NCBI GenBank assembly: GCA_017424205.1
Contig: JAFPAS010000001.1
Coordinates: forward strand, 1-18,995
DNA length: 18,995 bases
Direction: 5' to 3'
Source of the DNA: Prevotella sp.
GTDB lineage: Bacteria > Bacteroidota > Bacteroidia > Bacteroidales > Bacteroidaceae
Position numbers and translations under genes: made by a program. The notes beneath the pieces are model-generated. The model did not search any database, was not told the origin of the DNA, and was given only the letters and a program-made list of their open reading frames with translations. Shown one piece after another: positions 1-7,854 of the stretch. The number at the start of each line of letters is the position of its first letter. Position 1 is the stretch's first letter.

Positions 1-300
1 AATGCATTCTATAATTGCTCTGGCCTGGCGAGTGTTACCATCCCGAACTCCGTCACAAGCATTGGAATTCGGGCATTCCAAGGTTGCTCTGGCTTGACAA
101 GTGTTGATATTCCGAATTCTATCACAAAAATAGAAAATCATACATTCAATGGCTGTACAGGCTTGTTGAGTATCAGCATTCCTAACTCTGTGACCGACAT
201 AGGAAGTAGCGCATTTTATAGTTGCTCTGGCTTGGCGAGTGTAACCATTGGTAACTCCGTGACAAGTATAGGAAGTACGGTTTTCGAAGGATGCTCAGGA
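1..300 (+). repeat. 69-bp tandem repeats encoding LRR units
   Basis: Units of 69 bp (23 codons) start at 1, 70, 139, 208 and 277. The 9-mer TGCTCTGGC recurs exactly at 16-24, 85-93 and 223-231, and the first and fourth units are alike along most of their length. The array continues off the left edge of the window. Confidence 0.85.
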
Positions 301-1161
301 TTGAAATCAATGCGCATAGAAGACGGAGAGGCTTCATTGATTTATTATGGCAATTTTTCAAATACCATAGATTCTCTTTATATTGGAAGAAACATAGCAG
401 TTAAGAGTTCTTACTTTAACACGGGAGAAAATAAACTGTCTGTCCTATCAATTGGAAAATACGTAGCAAGTCTTGACGACAAGATGTTCTATTACTGTAA
501 CAATATTACAAAAGTTATTTCTTATGCAACAGAACCACCTGTGGCATATCCTATGACATTTACCACAGACATATATGGCAAGGCGACACTTAGCGTGTTA
601 GGAGAGTCAATTGAGAAATACAGAAACGCTGATGTATGGAAGAAATTCTCTAAGATAGAGGAAATAGACAATAATCCTGATGCCACAGAGCTGTGTGCAG
701 TACCGGTAATCACTTATGCTGACGGCAAACTGCAATTTGCGTGCGAGACAGCTGGGGCGGAATGTAAATACACACTTACCGCAAAAGATATACAGACGGC
801 ATTCATTACTGCAAGCAATAATAGCGTAGACCTCACCGCATGTTACGACATAACAGCATACGCTGTGGCTGAGGGATACAAGAATTCAGAAAAGGTAACA
901 GCCACCCTCTACTGGATTAACGGCAGCGACGTATCGACGAATATCAACCAGACGGAGATGCGCGGCGTAATGGCGACATGCTCTGGCGGAATCATCACTG
1001 TTTCAGGCTTGAGTGACGGCGAGACTGTAATGTTCTACAATGCTAACGGCGCTCTGCTATATACTGGCAGTGCGCAGAACGGCACAGTCTCTTACGCTCC
1101 GTCAGCATCTGGGGTGATAATCGTGAAGATTGGAACAACAAGTATTAAAGTTGTTCGTTGA
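1..1161 (+). CDS. BspA-like leucine-rich-repeat surface protein, C-terminal part (5' end outside window)
   Basis: The frame is open from base 1, so this is the last 386 residues of a larger protein. The left end has five 23-residue repeats of the treponemal/BspA LRR_5 type, with the pattern AFxxCSGLxSVxIPNSVTSIG and units starting at 1, 70, 139, 208 and 277. The fifth degenerates into a non-repeat region. A conserved BspA-style stretch (ESIEKYRNADVWKKF) lies near residues 202-216. The last 65 residues or so, ending in GVIIVKIGTTSIKVVR, resemble a type A sorting domain of the type IX secretion system. By family knowledge such proteins are exported and bind host or matrix ligands; the ligand cannot be read here. 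A TTG at 94 could be mistaken for a start, but the repeats continue upstream of it. A terminator follows at 1227, so the gene probably ends its transcription unit. Confidence 0.9.
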   Translation, partial: NAFYNCSGLASVTIPNSVTSIGIRAFQGCSGLTSVDIPNSITKIENHTFNGCTGLLSISIPNSVTDIGSSAFYSCSGLASVTIGNSVTSIGSTVFEGCSGLKSMRIEDGEASLIYYGNFSNTIDSLYIGRNIAVKSSYFNTGENKLSVLSIGKYVASLDDKMFYYCNNITKVISYATEPPVAYPMTFTTDIYGKATLSVLGESIEKYRNADVWKKFSKIEEIDNNPDATELCAVPVITYADGKLQFACETAGAECKYTLTAKDIQTAFITASNNSVDLTACYDITAYAVAEGYKNSEKVTATLYWINGSDVSTNINQTEMRGVMATCSGGIITVSGLSDGETVMFYNANGALLYTGSAQNGTVSYAPSASGVIIVKIGTTSIKVVR

Positions 1162-1197
1162 CAAGTAAACGAGTAGACGAGTTGATTGATAACGAGA
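1159..1197 (+). repeat. Low-complexity ACGAGT-type repeat after the LRR gene
   Basis: Just after the stop codon, degenerate units of about 8 nt occur in a row (ACAAGTA, AACGAGTA, GACGAGTT, GATTGATA, ACGAG). Related bits recur at about 1590-1600 (AAGTAGACGAG) and 1625-1635 (AACGAGTTGG). I see no coding or known regulatory role. Confidence 0.4.
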
Positions 1198-1226
1198 ACA
1201 ATAACCTTAACTATTAAACAGAAAAT

Positions 1227-1266
1227 AACCGCTTCGTGTATAATGCACGGGGCGGTTTTTCTTTTC
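1227..1266 (+). terminator. Rho-independent terminator of the LRR protein gene
   Basis: A 12-bp stem (AACCGCTTCGTG at 1227-1238 with CACGGGGCGGTT at 1246-1257, including two G-T pairs) closes a 7-nt loop. It is followed by a T-rich tail (TTTCTTTTCT). It starts 65 nt after the stop codon of the upstream gene and is the clearest terminator in the window. Confidence 0.9.
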
Positions 1267-1269
1267 TCC

Positions 1270-1335
1270 CACGGATGACACTGATGAACACGGATTTTCT
1301 TTTTACGAACACGGATAATACGGATTGACACGGAT
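1270..1335. repeat. Five short ACGGAT direct repeats
   Basis: ACGGAT occurs at 1271-1276, 1290-1295, 1311-1316, 1320-1325 and 1330-1335. Four of the copies extend to CACGGAT, two of them to AACACGGAT. Spacing is 9-21 nt and irregular, so this is not a CRISPR array. It may be an intergenic low-complexity repeat; function unknown. Confidence 0.6.
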
Positions 1336-1366
1336 GTTTCTTACATACAAAAACATGAAAGAACCA

Positions 1367-1472
1367 CTTATAGGCGGATGCTCTACGAGCAATGTGATAT
1401 GCACAGATATTCATCTGTAAACAAGTTTCCAATGTCTATCCGCACACACCACGTCTGACGACCGCCTATAAG
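1367..1472. other. Candidate structured element with an 11-bp closing inverted repeat
   Basis: CTTATAGGCGG (1367-1377) is perfectly complementary to CCGCCTATAAG (1462-1472). Inside are three small hairpins: GCTC/GAGC around TAC (1380-1390), ACAGAT/ATCTGT around ATTC (1403-1418) and CGT/ACG (1452-1460). The layout suggests a closed multibranch RNA fold, though the arms could equally be the ends of a tiny mobile element. Neither strand has a credible ORF or tRNA motif here, and I do not recognise it as a known RNA family. An alternative pairing of GCGGAT (1374-1379) with ATCCGC (1438-1443) competes with the closing stem. Confidence 0.35.
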
Positions 1473-1721
1473 AAAAAACAATAAAAACAGTAGGTTGGCA
1501 TTTAATATAAGAAGAGACAACACAGACAATCTTTTATCAGAATAAATTGTCTCTTATTGTCATAGTTGTCTAAAAAATGAAGAATTCTGCAAGTAGACGA
1601 GAAATTTCTTGAGTATAACAAAAAAACGAGTTGGTTGCTGACGTTCTTGTTGGCAAGCAATCCTTATTCCTTAATCTCTAATCCCGTAGATTGTTTTTGT
1701 TATACCAACGATAACCTCTTT
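1473..1721. other. Gene-free stretch with nested inverted repeats
   Basis: No credible gene was found. AAGAGACAA (1512-1520) pairs with TTGTCTCTT (1547-1555). Competing pairings GACAAC/GTTGTC (1516-1521 with 1565-1570) and GACAAT/ATTGTC (1525-1530 with 1555-1560) overlap it. GTATAACAAAAA (1613-1624) is inverted as TTTTTGTTATAC (1694-1705). A related ATAACAAAA lies at 1727-1735. The 11-codon frame starting at 1578 looks accidental. Confidence 0.5.
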
Positions 1722-1790
1722 CAAATATAACAAAAGCCGTATTTAAGATGGACAAAGGCTGTTGCCCGATACTTAAATACGGCTTGTTAT
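1722..1790 (-). terminator. Likely terminator of the nqr operon
   Basis: GCCGTATTTAAG (1736-1747) and CTTAAATACGGC (1772-1783) form a perfect 12-bp stem with a 24-nt loop. ATAACA arms outside it add pairs with a two-base bulge. Read on the - strand, the stem is followed by TTTTGTTATATTTGA, a fair U-rich tail. It begins about 85 nt beyond the nqrF stop codon. The long loop makes it less certain than the terminator at 1227. A second small hairpin (CAGCAA/TTGCTG, 1817-1832) lies between it and nqrF. Confidence 0.6.
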
Positions 1791-1867
1791 GATGGGTGAT
1801 GTGTCAAAAATGTGTGCAGCAATGCCTTGCTGGATTTTAGCACATGCTATTATGTCTGGCGCATGTC

Positions 1868-3142
1868 TTACGCTCCGAAGTTATCGAATCGTATCATGTT
1901 GTCTTCTACGCCAAGAGAATGGAGCAGGTCAAGCACGGTCTTTGCCATCATAGGAGGACCACAGAGATAGTACTCGCAGTCTTCCGGTGTTTCGTGCTGC
2001 TTCAGGTATGTGTCGCCCATGACGGGAGCCACGAATCCTGGCGTGTATGCTATGCCTGCAGCATCGGCCTTAGGGTCAGGACGGTCTAAGGCGAGGTGGA
2101 AATGGAAATTGCTGTACTCTTTTTCCAGTTCGAGGAAATCATTAAGGAACGGCACTTCCTCCAGTGCTCGTGCACCATAGAAATAATGCATCTCTCGTGT
2201 GCGTACGTTCAGTGTCTTGAGCATGTGCATGATTTGCGCTCTTAACGGAGCCATGCCAGCACCGCCGCCTACCCATATCATCTCACGGTCAGAGTCGTAC
2301 AGCGGACGGAACTCGCCGTAAGGACCAGACATCAGAACTTTATCGCCTGGCTTGAGCGAGAAGATATATGACGAGGCGATGCCTGGGTTGACATCCATGA
2401 AGCCGCCGCCCTGCTCCTTAGGCTTGAATGGCGGTGTGGCTATGCGCACGTTGAGTGTGATGATATCGCCCTCGTCGGGATAGTTTGCCATTGAATACGC
2501 ACGTATGGTAGGTTCGGTGTTGACGCACTTCAGATTGAACAGTCCGAAGCTCTCCCATGCAGGAAGGTATGTATCGCCTATGAGCGACCTGTCAAAGTCA
2601 CGGTCGTAGTCGATGCTGAATTCTGGTATGCGTATCTGTGCATAAGAGCCAGGATGAAAATCCATGTGCTCGCCAGGAGGCAGCGCCACCTTATACTCTT
2701 TTATGAATGTAGCGACATTACGGTTAGAAATAACTGTGCACTCCCATTCCTTCACACCCATGACAGATTCGTCAACGTGTATACGCAGGTCGCCTTTGAC
2801 CTTGCACTGGCATCCAAGCCGCCAGCCTTCTTTTATTTCTTTTCGGGTGAAATGAGACTTCTCAGAGTCGAGTATTTCGCCTCCGCCCTCGAGAATCTGC
2901 ACTTTGCATTGTCCGCATGAAGCTTTGCCGCCGCATGCTGACGGCAGGTATATGCCGTTTTCGTTGAGTGTAGCCATTACGGAGTTGCCTTGCGGAACAT
3001 CAAGCACGGTGTCGTCGTTGACTATAATCTTGACGTTGCCAGAAGGCGAGAGATATTTCTTTGCTATCAGCAGTATTACGACTAACAGTATGATGACTGC
3101 AAGGAATACCGTCATGCTGGCTATGATGAAGTTTATATCCAT
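1868..3142 (-). CDS. nqrF: Na+-translocating NADH:quinone reductase subunit F
   Basis: NqrF is the NADH-oxidising entry point of Na+-NQR; it passes electrons from NADH through FAD and a 2Fe-2S centre into the membrane part. The 424-residue product has one N-terminal membrane helix (about residues 5-27). A plant-type ferredoxin domain follows with Cys70, Cys76, Cys79 and Cys111 (C-x5-C-x2-C-x31-C). Next is a ferredoxin-reductase module: FAD motif RAYSMANYP (214-222), GPYGEF (273-278), NADH-binding VGGGAGMAPLR (291-301), CGPPMM (394-399) and the terminal FDNFG (419-423). Length is normal for the family. The start is an ATG 46 nt after nqrE, and it is the last gene of the operon. Confidence 0.97.
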   Translation of the reverse strand: MDINFIIASMTVFLAVIILLVVILLIAKKYLSPSGNVKIIVNDDTVLDVPQGNSVMATLNENGIYLPSACGGKASCGQCKVQILEGGGEILDSEKSHFTRKEIKEGWRLGCQCKVKGDLRIHVDESVMGVKEWECTVISNRNVATFIKEYKVALPPGEHMDFHPGSYAQIRIPEFSIDYDRDFDRSLIGDTYLPAWESFGLFNLKCVNTEPTIRAYSMANYPDEGDIITLNVRIATPPFKPKEQGGGFMDVNPGIASSYIFSLKPGDKVLMSGPYGEFRPLYDSDREMIWVGGGAGMAPLRAQIMHMLKTLNVRTREMHYFYGARALEEVPFLNDFLELEKEYSNFHFHLALDRPDPKADAAGIAYTPGFVAPVMGDTYLKQHETPEDCEYYLCGPPMMAKTVLDLLHSLGVEDNMIRFDNFGA

Positions 3143-3188
3143 ATCTAAAGGATTTATATATGTGTGTGTGATTACTTGTTTTGAATCT

Positions 3189-3812
3189 CTACAGCTTGAG
3201 TCCGGAGAAGCACATGAATGCCATGGCCATCAGTCCGACGGTGATGAATGTGATGCCAAGTCCTTGAAGCGGACGTGGGACATCAGAATATGCCAGTTTC
3301 TCGCGTATGGCGCCAAGCAGGCAGATAGCGAGCGTCCAGCCAATGCCAGAACCCAGGGCAAAGGCAATGGAGTCAGAGACAGAACCAATATACTGTGTGT
3401 TGGCTGGGTCGAGATTGATGCGCTGCTGCATGAAGAGCGAAGCGCCCATGATGGCACAGTTGACGGCTATGAGCGGAAGGAAGATTCCGAGTGCGGCATA
3501 GAGCGAAGGAGAGAAACGCTCAACAATCATCTCTACCAGCTGAACGATGCCTGCAATGACGGCAATGAACAGTATGAGAGAGAGATAGGTCAGGTCGACA
3601 CCGAATATGCCATCGGCAGAAAGAACCTCTGTCTGCAAGAAATAGTCGACAGGAACTGTGATAAGCAGCACGAATGTTACTGCCATGCCTAAGCCGAATG
3701 AGGTCTTCACACTTTTTGACACAGCAAGATATGAGCACATGCCAAGGAAAAATGCGAATATCATATTGTCGACAAATATGCTGCGGAAGAATAATGATAT
3801 GAAGTGTTCCAT
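3189..3812 (-). CDS. nqrE: Na+-translocating NADH:quinone reductase subunit E
   Basis: NqrE is an integral membrane subunit that pairs with NqrD and shares an intramembrane iron-sulfur centre with it. The 207-residue product is hydrophobic almost throughout, in keeping with the usual six helices. The family's two metal-ligand cysteines are present, Cys26 (in [10 protein letters not shown]) and Cys119 (in [10 protein letters not shown]). Length matches the family. The ATG start lies 23 nt after the nqrD stop. The homologous RnfA belongs to a different complex; the six-gene nqr order and the NqrA and NqrF neighbours decide for NqrE. Confidence 0.97.
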   Translation of the reverse strand: MEHFISLFFRSIFVDNMIFAFFLGMCSYLAVSKSVKTSFGLGMAVTFVLLITVPVDYFLQTEVLSADGIFGVDLTYLSLILFIAVIAGIVQLVEMIVERFSPSLYAALGIFLPLIAVNCAIMGASLFMQQRINLDPANTQYIGSVSDSIAFALGSGIGWTLAICLLGAIREKLAYSDVPRPLQGLGITFITVGLMAMAFMCFSGLKL

Positions 3813-3835
3813 AAGATTAAGTTTTATGTTGTGTG

Positions 3836-4459
3836 TCAGTCTTTATAGAAATATGCTCTATGCACCCATATAACTATGCCGCATAATATCATCGCCATAG
3901 CAGGCATAGACATCATGCCATTGTTAATATATCCGAAATCGTAAACGCTGTCTGGGATAATCTGATAGCCTAAAAGCGAACCACGGCCAAACAACTCACG
4001 GACACCGCCAACAGCTATAAGAATATATGCGTAGCCCAGTCCGTTGGCAATGCCGTCGAGGAATGACGGCCACGGACTGTTGTATGAGGCAAATGCCTCG
4101 AGGCGTCCCATCAGAATGCAGTTGGTTATTATCAGACCTACATATACGGAAAGCTCTACGCTTACATCGTAAACAAAAGCCTTGAGAATCTGATTGACAA
4201 TGGTTACAAGAGCCGCGACAACCACCAGCTGCACGATTATACGTATGCGAGTTGGTATTGTGTTGCGGATGATTGAAATGATAACATTTGAGAAAGCCGT
4301 AATGACTGTTACAGCAAGTCCCATCACGATGGCTGGCTTGAGCTGCGTTGTGACAGCTAAAGCTGAGCATATTCCAAGCACTTGTATCAGCACGGGATTA
4401 TTGCTGTTAAGCGGTGCGAGGAAAACGGATTTGTTCTGTTTTGAAAATAGTTTGCTCAT
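3836..4459 (-). CDS. nqrD: Na+-translocating NADH:quinone reductase subunit D
   Basis: NqrD is the second membrane subunit sharing the intramembrane iron-sulfur centre with NqrE. The 207-residue product has the conserved entry [17 protein letters not shown] with Cys31, and a second ligand Cys114 in ITNCILMGR. The rest is a set of membrane helices. A Shine-Dalgarno-like AGGA stands just upstream of the ATG (CAGGAAAAATG on the - strand). Only 12 nt separate it from nqrC, so translation is probably coupled. Confidence 0.97.
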   Translation of the reverse strand: MSKLFSKQNKSVFLAPLNSNNPVLIQVLGICSALAVTTQLKPAIVMGLAVTVITAFSNVIISIIRNTIPTRIRIIVQLVVVAALVTIVNQILKAFVYDVSVELSVYVGLIITNCILMGRLEAFASYNSPWPSFLDGIANGLGYAYILIAVGGVRELFGRGSLLGYQIIPDSVYDFGYINNGMMSMPAMAMILCGIVIWVHRAYFYKD

Positions 4460-4471
4460 TTTTCCTGTATG

Positions 4472-5116
4472 TTATTTTTCGTTTAGAAAGTCAGAGTATA
4501 GTGCAATAGATTTTTTCAGCATCATGTCTACACCGTTACATGTAAGCGTAGAACCGGTAACTCCGTCGACGCAGTATGCACGCTCTTCTGGTTTTATATC
4601 GGTAGATTTCTTGACGCTGAGCACCACTTTTCCGTCGATGATGGCCTGCTTGCCTTTGAACAGGTCCTGCCATGCCTTTGAGTCCTTGATTTCTGCACCA
4701 AGTCCTGCCGTTTCGCTTGCATGATTGAAATAAGCTCCGTACACTGTCTGCTTGTCGGAGTTAAGGGCTATATATCCCCATATCGGACCCCATAGCCCCA
4801 TGCCATTGACAGAAAGGATATATTTGGTGTTTCCTTCTGTCTTGCAAGTGTAAATGATGGCTTGCTGCGATGCGTCTATCGTATCGACAGAAAGGATTGT
4901 CTGGGCATACAGCGATTCTGCCTCGGCATCAGATGTGAACTGGCGTATATGCAGCGCAGCCAATACCTGCTTCTTCACATCGAGAGCAACGTTGGCATCT
5001 TGCTTGTCCTTTAATGCGCTATATACAAAAGCCAAAGCGAATGCTACGATAATAACGAGAATAATGCTATATGATATTATATATGCATTGCTATTTGTAT
5101 TTAGTTTCTTTGCCAT
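4472..5116 (-). CDS. nqrC: Na+-translocating NADH:quinone reductase subunit C (covalent FMN)
   Basis: NqrC carries an FMN joined to a threonine by a phosphoester bond and relays electrons within the complex. The 214-residue product has one N-terminal helix (about residues 12-33) and an exported FMN-binding domain. Visible motifs are GMGLWGPIWG (105-114), ETAGLGAEI (135-143) and the flavinylation site DGVTGST (184-190), where Thr190 should carry the FMN. The site has Ser where the usual Dxx(S/T)GAT has Ala. It is shorter than the Vibrio protein. The gene has an unusually good ribosome site for this phylum, GGGAGGACAAAT before the ATG, and lies 15 nt after nqrB. Confidence 0.96.
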   Translation of the reverse strand: MAKKLNTNSNAYIISYSIILVIIVAFALAFVYSALKDKQDANVALDVKKQVLAALHIRQFTSDAEAESLYAQTILSVDTIDASQQAIIYTCKTEGNTKYILSVNGMGLWGPIWGYIALNSDKQTVYGAYFNHASETAGLGAEIKDSKAWQDLFKGKQAIIDGKVVLSVKKSTDIKPEERAYCVDGVTGSTLTCNGVDMMLKKSIALYSDFLNEK

Positions 5117-5131
5117 ATTTGTCCTCCCTGA

Positions 5132-6292
5132 TTATTTTTTTAAGGCACGTCGTGAACGTCGTGCCACATTTCGTTCTACTATACACCAGTCAATGAGAGG
5201 TGCGCATACGTTCATAAGCAGTATGGCGAGCATCATGCCTTCAGGATAGCCAGGATTCATGACACGCACTACAATTGCTACGCAGCCGATAAGAGCTCCG
5301 TAAATATACTTGCCACCCTCGGTGCGTGCTGCTGTCACTGGGTCGGTGGCCATAAAGACAGCACCGAATGCAAAACCACCAAGTATTAGATGGTCAGTGA
5401 TGCTAAGTGATGACATACCGAGAGAGTTGAACAACATAGCCGTTGCTATTCCGCCAGCAAATACAGAGAATATGATGCGCCATGAGGCAACGCCTGTGAT
5501 AAGTAGAATTGCTGCGCCTATGCCTATTGCTATAATGCTTGTTTCGCCCATGGAACCAGGTATGAGTCCAACTATTGCAGCTGTGGTGTCAATCTCCGTA
5601 TTAGCGTTTAACGCTGCAAGTGCAAGAGGAGTGGCTGCTGTTGTTGTGTCGGCTATCGTATAGCCAAGCCCGAATATCTCGTCTTTTGCTACCCAGCAGT
5701 TGTCGCCAGACATAACGCTGGGGTAGGAGAAGAAAAGGAATGCGCGAGCAGCAAGAGCGGGATTGATGAAGTTCATTCCCGTACCTCCAAAAATCTCTTT
5801 ACAGAAGATAACTGCAAATGCACATGCTAAGGCCAGACACCATAGCGGGCAGTTAACTGGTATGATAAGCGGAATAAGCAGTCCGGTAGCAAGATATCCT
5901 TCTTGAATCTCTTCGTGCTTCCATTGCGCCCAGGCAAATTCTATGGACAAACCAACAATATAGCTGACAAGAATCTTTGGCAACATTTGTAGCATGCCAT
6001 AGATAAACATTGATAAGTGTGTTGTTTCAGATAGCTGTCCTGCTAATGCGGCATTCTGATAACCGATATTATACATGCCAAATAATGTGGCAGGAAGGAG
6101 CGCAATAATAACAAAACTGATGATGCGTTTCGAATCTACGGCATCATGGATATGTACTCCACTTTTTGCTGTTGTGTTGGGGACATAAAGAAAACTTTCA
6201 ATGCCTTCAAACACACTTCCGAAAGCCTGCAACTTGCCGCCTTGCTCGAAGTTCGGCTTTATTTTGTTTAGGTATTTCCTTATAGCTTTCAC
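5132..6292 (-). CDS. nqrB: Na+-translocating NADH:quinone reductase subunit B (covalent FMN)
   Basis: NqrB is the large membrane subunit that carries FMN, is thought to hold the riboflavin and quinone sites, and forms part of the sodium path. The 386-residue product is polytopic. Conserved blocks are GGTGMNFINPALAARAF (169-185), the flavinylation site DTTTAAT (215-221; Thr221 the likely FMN carrier, with Ala in place of the usual Gly), MATDPVTAARTEGGKY (314-329) and MNPGYPEGMM (345-354). The start is a GTG at 6292; no in-frame ATG was found just upstream, and the N-terminus from there (KYLNKIKPNFEQGGKL) fits the family. It lies 60 nt after nqrA. Confidence 0.96.
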   Translation of the reverse strand: MKAIRKYLNKIKPNFEQGGKLQAFGSVFEGIESFLYVPNTTAKSGVHIHDAVDSKRIISFVIIALLPATLFGMYNIGYQNAALAGQLSETTHLSMFIYGMLQMLPKILVSYIVGLSIEFAWAQWKHEEIQEGYLATGLLIPLIIPVNCPLWCLALACAFAVIFCKEIFGGTGMNFINPALAARAFLFFSYPSVMSGDNCWVAKDEIFGLGYTIADTTTAATPLALAALNANTEIDTTAAIVGLIPGSMGETSIIAIGIGAAILLITGVASWRIIFSVFAGGIATAMLFNSLGMSSLSITDHLILGGFAFGAVFMATDPVTAARTEGGKYIYGALIGCVAIVVRVMNPGYPEGMMLAILLMNVCAPLIDWCIVERNVARRSRRALKK

Positions 6293-6352
6293 GTCTTGAT
6301 GTTTTTTATTTGTTTAACGTTTTATAGTTGAGCATACTCAGTTGGATTTCAG

Positions 6353-7699
6353 CTACGCATTTTCGCGTCGCAGAATATCAAGTCCTTGACGGACAATAGA
6401 TTGAAGCGGAAGCTTCGATGAACACACGAACTCTGCTACAGCAAAATCTTCTGGACTGACCTCGTAAATTCCTAATGCCTCCTGACGCTCAATGTCGCCA
6501 GCAATAATAGCTTTTATAAGATGCTCTGCATATATATCCATAGGCAGGACTCGGTTGTACTCGCCAGACATTATCATATGGCGCTCGCCACCTTTTATAC
6601 GTGCGTCGCAGTCGTATTCTCGGGTTTTAGGCAGTAGCCATGACAGGTATGTACGGCTGGCAGAGAACATTTTTGTGCGTGGCATGATCCATCCCAGCAT
6701 TTCGTCTGCTGTGTCGCCCTCTGGGATTACGGTGATTTCAGATGTGAATGGTCCGATGTGGCATCTTTCGCAGGCACGAACTCCAGTTAGAGGATTACCT
6801 TTTATAATGCGTACGTTGCTGCCGTTTATTCTGCCATTAAGAATGTGTCCGATGTTCTGACCAACAATGACGTTGCTGTAAGCAGGATTTGTGACACACT
6901 GTCCTGCTACGGCAATCTTTCTGCGCAAGTCAGTCTTACCGCTCAGGAACAGTCGTCCGATGAAAATTACAGCAGTCGGGTTTACTGTCCAGATAACCTC
7001 ATCTTTGTTAATTGGCATGATATGGTTTACATGCACTCCGACATTACCGGCAGGACATTTGCCCTCGAAGATGGTGACTGTGGCGTCTTTAATATTTCCG
7101 AGAGTCTCCTCCTCACTGCTGTTTATGCCGAGGTAAACCTCTTTTATCTTTGATAGAGCTGTTATACCAGCTTGGAAGTTATCTTCCTCGCCTGCAAGCT
7201 CATACATGAAATCTGCAGCAAGAGGCATATCGCGGAATGCAGATACGAAAATCGCTTTAGGAGTGGTGTCAGGAGTAGTGCTAACTGCATATGGCAGTTG
7301 GGTTATATATCCGAATAATCCTGCATTGAGCAGAGTCGTTTTTACATCTTCTGCAGTAGCATCTTGCAGGTTCGGTACGGAAAATAATCTATATTCGTTT
7401 TGCTCATCAGCCTCAACCTTTACAGACAATACTTTTCTGCGCTCACCACGTTCCACAGCCTTCACAATGCCACTGACTGGCGACGCGAATGATACTATAG
7501 GAGCATGCTTGTTGACAAACAAAGCATCACCAGCAAGCACACGATCGCCTTCCTTTACCACAACTTTAGGGACAATCCCTGGAAAATCGTCTGGCGAAAG
7601 AGCGAACATGGTGCCGCGGGCAACCTCTATGTCGCTATATGCCGCTTGTCCCTTAAGCTTGATGTCCAATCCTTTTCGGAGTTTTACAGCCTTTACCAT
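6353..7699 (-). CDS. nqrA: Na+-translocating NADH:quinone reductase subunit A
   Basis: NqrA is the peripheral cytoplasmic subunit of Na+-NQR, linked to quinone binding. The 448-residue product starts MVKAVKLRKGLDIKLKGQA, which is how the family begins. The open frame extends 35 codons further upstream to 7804, but that stretch is isoleucine- and tyrosine-rich translated leader DNA and would run into the promoter region, so the ATG at 7699 is preferred. Recognisable blocks are FEGKCPAGNVGVHV, GERHMIMSGEYNRVLPMD and a cysteine-containing C-terminus (EFVCSSKLPLQSIVRQG). Length is normal. It is the first gene of the operon, with a -7 box about 110 nt upstream. Confidence 0.97.
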   Translation of the reverse strand: MVKAVKLRKGLDIKLKGQAAYSDIEVARGTMFALSPDDFPGIVPKVVVKEGDRVLAGDALFVNKHAPIVSFASPVSGIVKAVERGERRKVLSVKVEADEQNEYRLFSVPNLQDATAEDVKTTLLNAGLFGYITQLPYAVSTTPDTTPKAIFVSAFRDMPLAADFMYELAGEEDNFQAGITALSKIKEVYLGINSSEEETLGNIKDATVTIFEGKCPAGNVGVHVNHIMPINKDEVIWTVNPTAVIFIGRLFLSGKTDLRRKIAVAGQCVTNPAYSNVIVGQNIGHILNGRINGSNVRIIKGNPLTGVRACERCHIGPFTSEITVIPEGDTADEMLGWIMPRTKMFSASRTYLSWLLPKTREYDCDARIKGGERHMIMSGEYNRVLPMDIYAEHLIKAIIAGDIERQEALGIYEVSPEDFAVAEFVCSSKLPLQSIVRQGLDILRRENA

Positions 7700-7806
7700 C
7701 TTTGAATACCTTTTTATGTAAATAATTCTATAAAAATAGATTTGTAAGTATTTGCCTAAACTGAAATCTATATAGAGAAATACAATACAAATACATATTA
7801 TCACTG

Positions 7807-7814
7807 CAAAATTA
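7807..7814 (-). promoter_or_regulatory. -7 box of the nqr operon promoter
   Basis: On the - strand this reads TAATTTTG, within TTGTAATTTTGCAGT, and fits the Bacteroidota -7 consensus TAnnTTTG with the frequent CA after it. No clean TTTG -33 box is seen about 20 nt upstream. Transcription would start near 7800, leaving a leader of about 100 nt before nqrA. Confidence 0.6.
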
Positions 7815-7854
7815 CAATAAAAAACAAGAATAGAGAGTATAAATCATCAAAACA

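Noticed and set aside
1270..1335. CRISPR array
   Set aside because: The repeat core is only 6-9 nt with spacers of uneven, very short length, and no cas gene is present.
1367..1472. tRNA or a known riboswitch
   Set aside because: There is no T-arm GTTCGA motif or acceptor stem pattern, and no riboswitch core I can recognise; it is kept only as an unexplained structured element.
1578..1613. An 11-codon frame starting ATGAAGAATTCT as a leader peptide
   Set aside because: No gene follows on the + strand that it could control, and frames this short are expected by chance.
1844..2089. An 81-codon + strand frame at the edge of the gene-free stretch
   Set aside because: It runs mostly antisense to nqrF and has no recognisable protein features.
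2904..3692. A 262-codon open frame on the + strand
   Set aside because: It is antisense to nqrE and nqrF, which have strong family motifs, and its translation has no recognisable domain.
4194..4724. A 176-codon open frame on the + strand
   Set aside because: It overlaps nqrD and nqrC in antisense, and the translation lacks any family signature.
7700..7804. A 35-codon N-terminal extension of NqrA
   Set aside because: The family N-terminus begins at the ATG at 7699, and the extension is AT-rich leader DNA that begins at the predicted transcription start.
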